This document shows positions 5,808-6,219 of a stretch of DNA of 6,219 bases, one piece after another. The notes under the pieces are model-generated. The model was not told where the DNA came from, ran no database searches, and saw nothing but the letters and a program-made list of their open reading frames with translations. Position numbers and translations under genes: made by a program. Location of the stretch: the NCBI GenBank assembly GCA_030612605.1, contig JAUWNO010000140.1, positions 1-6,219 on the forward strand, read 5' to 3'. The first letter of the stretch is position 1; every line of letters begins with the position of its first letter. This DNA comes from Armatimonadota bacterium. GTDB lineage: Bacteria > Cloacimonadota > Cloacimonadia > Cloacimonadales > TCS61.

Positions 5808-6219
5808 TCATTTCAATAATAAGCATTTCTTAACTGCTTCAGTTTTACTATTCACATTTAATTTATAAAGATAAACACCAGAACTGACTGGTTCTCCTGA
5901 TTCATCATCTCCATTCCAAATAATTGAATGAGAACCTTTTGTAAATTCATTGTGAGTCAGAGTTTTTACTTTTTGACCTTTGATGTTGTAAACTGTAAGT
6001 TCAACTTTACTTTTTTCTGGAATTGAAAATTTGATAGTTGTAGTAGGATTGAATGGATTGGGATAATTAGACATATATAATAAATGAGTAGAAGGAACTG
6101 TGTAATTATCATTTGATAGAGCACTAAAATCATAAAGTCGTCCCGCAATTGCATTATAATCAGGATCATAAATTAAATTAGAAACACAATAATCAGTCCA
6201 AGTGAACATTATTTCTCCA
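5808..6219 (-). CDS. C-terminal part of a secreted protein with type A sorting domain, partial
   Basis: The frame is open to the right edge, so only the end of the gene is seen. The visible part reads GEIMFTWTDYCVSN, then NLIYDPDYNAIAGRLYDFSA, which resembles the last blade or repeat of propeller-like surface proteins (pattern FxWxD ... DxYAxR). The sorting domain follows as the last 85 residues: YPNPFNPTTT, NIKGQKVKTL, IIWNGDDESGEPVSSGVYLY, tail KKCLLLK. An ATG at 6209 has a GGAGAA just upstream, but starting there would give a 133-aa protein with no signal peptide that begins inside a repeat, so I treat it as internal. The DNA of the sorting domain is very similar to that at 1372-1630. The TGA is followed within about 4 bases by element E2. 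Confidence 0.75.
   Translation of the reverse strand, partial: GEIMFTWTDYCVSNLIYDPDYNAIAGRLYDFSALSNDNYTVPSTHLLYMSNYPNPFNPTTTIKFSIPEKSKVELTVYNIKGQKVKTLTHNEFTKGSHSIIWNGDDESGEPVSSGVYLYKLNVNSKTEAVKKCLLLK

Noticed and set aside
6207..6209. ATG with GGAGAA upstream as the true start of a 133-aa gene
   Set aside because: The frame stays open to the window edge, the product would lack a signal peptide unlike every complete neighbour, and the residues before it (GEI) continue an FxWxD repeat pattern.

Overview
AT-rich window whose genes all read on the minus strand. It holds five coding regions, two cut by the window edges, and every complete product starts with an export signal. Four of the five end in the same C-terminal module: YPNPFNP, then NxKGQK, then a WNG/WLG loop, PVSSGxYxYKL or a close variant, and a tail such as KKCLLLK. 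This is the type A (Por / type IX secretion) sorting-domain style with a FlgD-Ig-like fold. Together with a gingipain-type propeptide and the low G+C, it points to the FCB superphylum; Candidatus Cloacimonadota or a close relative is my best guess, by style only.

Layout in transcription order (right to left). (1) 6219-5808: C-terminal end of a secreted protein with a sorting domain. (2) 5706-4171: 511-aa right-handed beta-helix surface protein. (3) 4056-1369: 895-aa secreted protein with propeller-like repeats and no recognised family. (4) 1284-583: 233-aa protein with one BsuPI-like beta-sandwich and a sorting domain. (5) 548-1: N-terminus of a C25 (gingipain-like) peptidase precursor, with signal peptide and propeptide; the catalytic part lies outside. 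The first four would be displayed on or released from the cell surface. The last is a secreted protease precursor, and the BsuPI-like neighbour could be its inhibitor or partner (inference).

The most unusual content is between and inside the genes. The three longer gaps (5707-5807, 4057-4170, 1285-1368) each hold one copy of an imperfectly palindromic element. Each begins within about a dozen bases of the upstream stop codon and ends about 20-25 bases before the next start, leaving room for little more than a Shine-Dalgarno. Two copies are clearly homologous; the third shares the ends and the architecture. The outer stems are kept while their sequence changes. Layout, orientation and end motifs resemble integron attC sites in a cassette array, but the cleavage triplet is imperfect in two of three copies and no integrase is in view. 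The fourth gap (549-582) has no element.

Separately, the sorting domain of the 233-aa protein is built partly from repeat-like DNA: a perfect 10-bp-arm palindrome, a 9-bp-periodic CTCCGTG stretch, and an AT-rich periodic stretch just before the domain. All are in frame, and the two in the domain coincide with loops longer than in the sister domains. Sorting domains of the other genes are similar at DNA level, so gene ends appear to be exchanged or recently duplicated here.
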